This document shows, one piece after another, positions 3,961-5,104 of a DNA stretch of 5,104 bases. Position 1 is the stretch's first letter; each line of letters starts with the position of its first letter. Where the stretch lies: contig JASHYZ010000200.1 in the NCBI GenBank assembly GCA_030042795.1, positions 1-5,104 on the forward strand, in the 5' to 3' direction. Below the pieces are notes generated by a model. That model ran no database searches. It had not been told where the DNA came from and saw nothing but the letters and a program-made list of their open reading frames with translations. The translations under genes and the position numbers were made by a program. Source of the DNA: Terriglobia bacterium. Lineage in GTDB: Bacteria; Acidobacteriota; Terriglobia; UBA7540.

Positions 3961-5104
3961 TCATCGCGACTCAGTGAGATTCTCGAACAGATAGAGCCCG
4001 CTTTTGCCGGCCACCACAATGTCCAGGTCACCGTCGCCGTCGATATCCACCACCGGGATTTGCATGCCGGCTCCGGTGCGCGTGCTGTAATCGATGATGT
4101 GCCGCCGCCATTGCAGGCGCCCTGATGACTCGAAGGACTCGTACCAATACAGGCCCAAAGGCTCATTAGCGCCCGGGTCATGCTCGTGGGCATAAAAGCG
4201 CTTACCCGTCACGATCTCGCGCCGCCCGTCTCCATTCAGATCCACGAGCGTCATGGCATGCGCTTGTGAGAAGCCGTCATCGATGAGATGTTTCTGCCAA
4301 GTGCGTTTTCCCGAGGTATCTTTCGTCTGCTCGTACCAGAAGATTCCGTACTCGTGACCCAAACTGGTGATGAGATCGGGCACGCCGTCGCGGTTCACGT
4401 CGTCAACGAAGATGAATCCGGTTGCTCCAAGGTCAAACTCGGGATGAAACGTCCACGATCCCCGGCGCAGATCAGCGGGCGCTTCAAACCAGCCGCGTGG
4501 TGTGATGATGTCAGTGCGGCCGTCGCCGTTCACGTCGCCCGCGCCGATGCCGTGCCCCCAGCTCTTCGGGCTCACTTCGTGCTTGATCCAAGCCTCACTA
4601 GCTCCTGCGCCCGCAAGTTCGTACCAGCGCAAGGGGAAGTCCGTTTTGCCGAATTGGGGCAGCAGTTGAAGGGGCTTGCCGGTGTTGAGAATGTCGACGA
4701 GAAAAACAAACTCCACGGGAGATCCATTGTCGATCTCGTGCTCGCGCCAAGGGCCGCCACCCTTGCCAGGGTTCTCCCACCAGGTTAGGGGCTTTGACCA
4801 GTAAGAGCAACTGACGATGTCCGGGTATCCGTCACCGTTGACATCGATGGCCAGATCGCTTAGGTCCTCGAGGTAGTAATCGGTGTAGCCCAACTCCCGA
4901 AACTTGTGCTTGATGAATCGCGGCCCTCGGCCTGGCTCGCGCCCAACTTGCTCGTACCAGTTCTCGCCGCACACGATATCGAGTCGGCCGTCGCGATTCA
5001 GGTCCGTCACGGTCACTGTTTCGGAACAGCCCAGATCCAGCGTGTGCTTTCGAAACAAAATGGCGTCATCACCGGCGATTGCGGAGCCCAGGTCAATAAC
5101 GCGC
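3961..5104 (-). CDS. FG-GAP/VCBS beta-propeller repeat protein, N-terminus beyond window
   Basis: Repeat protein of the FG-GAP/VCBS type, probably exported and calcium-binding. Counting residues from the TTG at 5058, calcium-loop motifs occur at 19-27 (DLNRDGRLD), 72-80 (DVNGDGYPD), 175-183 (DVNGDGRTD), 220-228 (DVNRDGVPD), 273-281 (DLNGDGRRE) and 338-346 (DIDGDGDLD). A seventh, degenerate unit lies at 122-130 (DILNTGKPL). Most units continue into a W/F-Y/F-E strand such as WYEQ, WWENPG, WFEAP or LFEN. Spacing of about 45-65 residues and seven units fit one seven-bladed propeller. The reading frame stays open through the window edge (RVIDLGSAIAGDDAILF precedes residue 2), so the TTG is not the start and any signal peptide lies outside. 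Similar proteins are abundant in Acidobacteriota and Planctomycetota, with mostly unknown ligands. It is convergent with the dehydrogenase pair, so not in their operon. Confidence 0.88.
   Translation of the reverse strand, partial: RVIDLGSAIAGDDAILFRKHTLDLGCSETVTVTDLNRDGRLDIVCGENWYEQVGREPGRGPRFIKHKFRELGYTDYYLEDLSDLAIDVNGDGYPDIVSCSYWSKPLTWWENPGKGGGPWREHEIDNGSPVEFVFLVDILNTGKPLQLLPQFGKTDFPLRWYELAGAGASEAWIKHEVSPKSWGHGIGAGDVNGDGRTDIITPRGWFEAPADLRRGSWTFHPEFDLGATGFIFVDDVNRDGVPDLITSLGHEYGIFWYEQTKDTSGKRTWQKHLIDDGFSQAHAMTLVDLNGDGRREIVTGKRFYAHEHDPGANEPLGLYWYESFESSGRLQWRRHIIDYSTRTGAGMQIPVVDIDGDGDLDIVVAGKSGLYLFENLTESR

Noticed and set aside
3901..4810. Plus-strand and other-frame open frames opposite the FG-GAP gene
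   Set aside because: They are antisense shadows of the clearly repetitive FG-GAP/VCBS frame and show no family pattern.

Overview
The window looks like a chromosomal accessory region of a moderately GC-rich environmental bacterium. Three things suggest Acidobacteriota of the Solibacter/Bryobacter kind: a GMC-type flavoprotein dehydrogenase paired with a Tat-exported 'gluconate 2-dehydrogenase subunit 3' protein, an FG-GAP/VCBS propeller protein, and many small hairpin repeats with a decayed Uma2-family gene. This placement rests on gene style only. Other soil phyla with similar content, such as Planctomycetota or Verrucomicrobiota, cannot be excluded.

Layout. Positions 1-1535 hold no intact gene that I can support. 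This part contains the frameshifted and nonsense-mutated remains of a Uma2-family gene (minus strand, about 200-438), two copies of a REP-like hairpin (525-552 and 595-621), a cluster of CACAGAG/CTCTGTG inverted repeats (631-720), two dyad-symmetric elements (1068-1086 and 1092-1153), and an AT-richer stretch (about 1200-1520) with short degenerate direct repeats just before the first real gene. Positions 1536-3161 encode a full-length GMC oxidoreductase. The 170-190 bp spacer after it is mostly a composite repeat that looks like a MITE (3193-3358). Its right end supplies a false upstream ATG for the next gene. Positions 3380-3904 encode the small Tat-signal partner subunit. The two genes are in the same direction and probably form one functional unit. 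A dyad structure (3904-3945) lies in the 56 bp gap before a convergent minus-strand gene (3961 to beyond 5104) that encodes a protein with FG-GAP/VCBS beta-propeller repeats, cut off by the right window edge.

How the genes work together. The large GMC subunit has FAD-binding and active-site motifs and a CxxCxxCxxxC cluster, but no signal peptide. The small subunit carries an RR-type signal. By analogy with FAD-dependent glucose, sorbitol and gluconate dehydrogenases, the folded flavoprotein is probably exported by riding on the small subunit's Tat signal, then oxidises a sugar or polyol in the periplasm and passes electrons to a cytochrome. No cytochrome subunit is encoded in the window. The FG-GAP protein is probably a secreted or surface protein and has no demonstrable link to the dehydrogenase.

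I see no convincing new multi-gene system. The most useful second-look items are the MITE-like element inside the dehydrogenase pair and the false start it creates, the ~40 bp iterations upstream of the GMC gene, and the decayed Uma2 gene.
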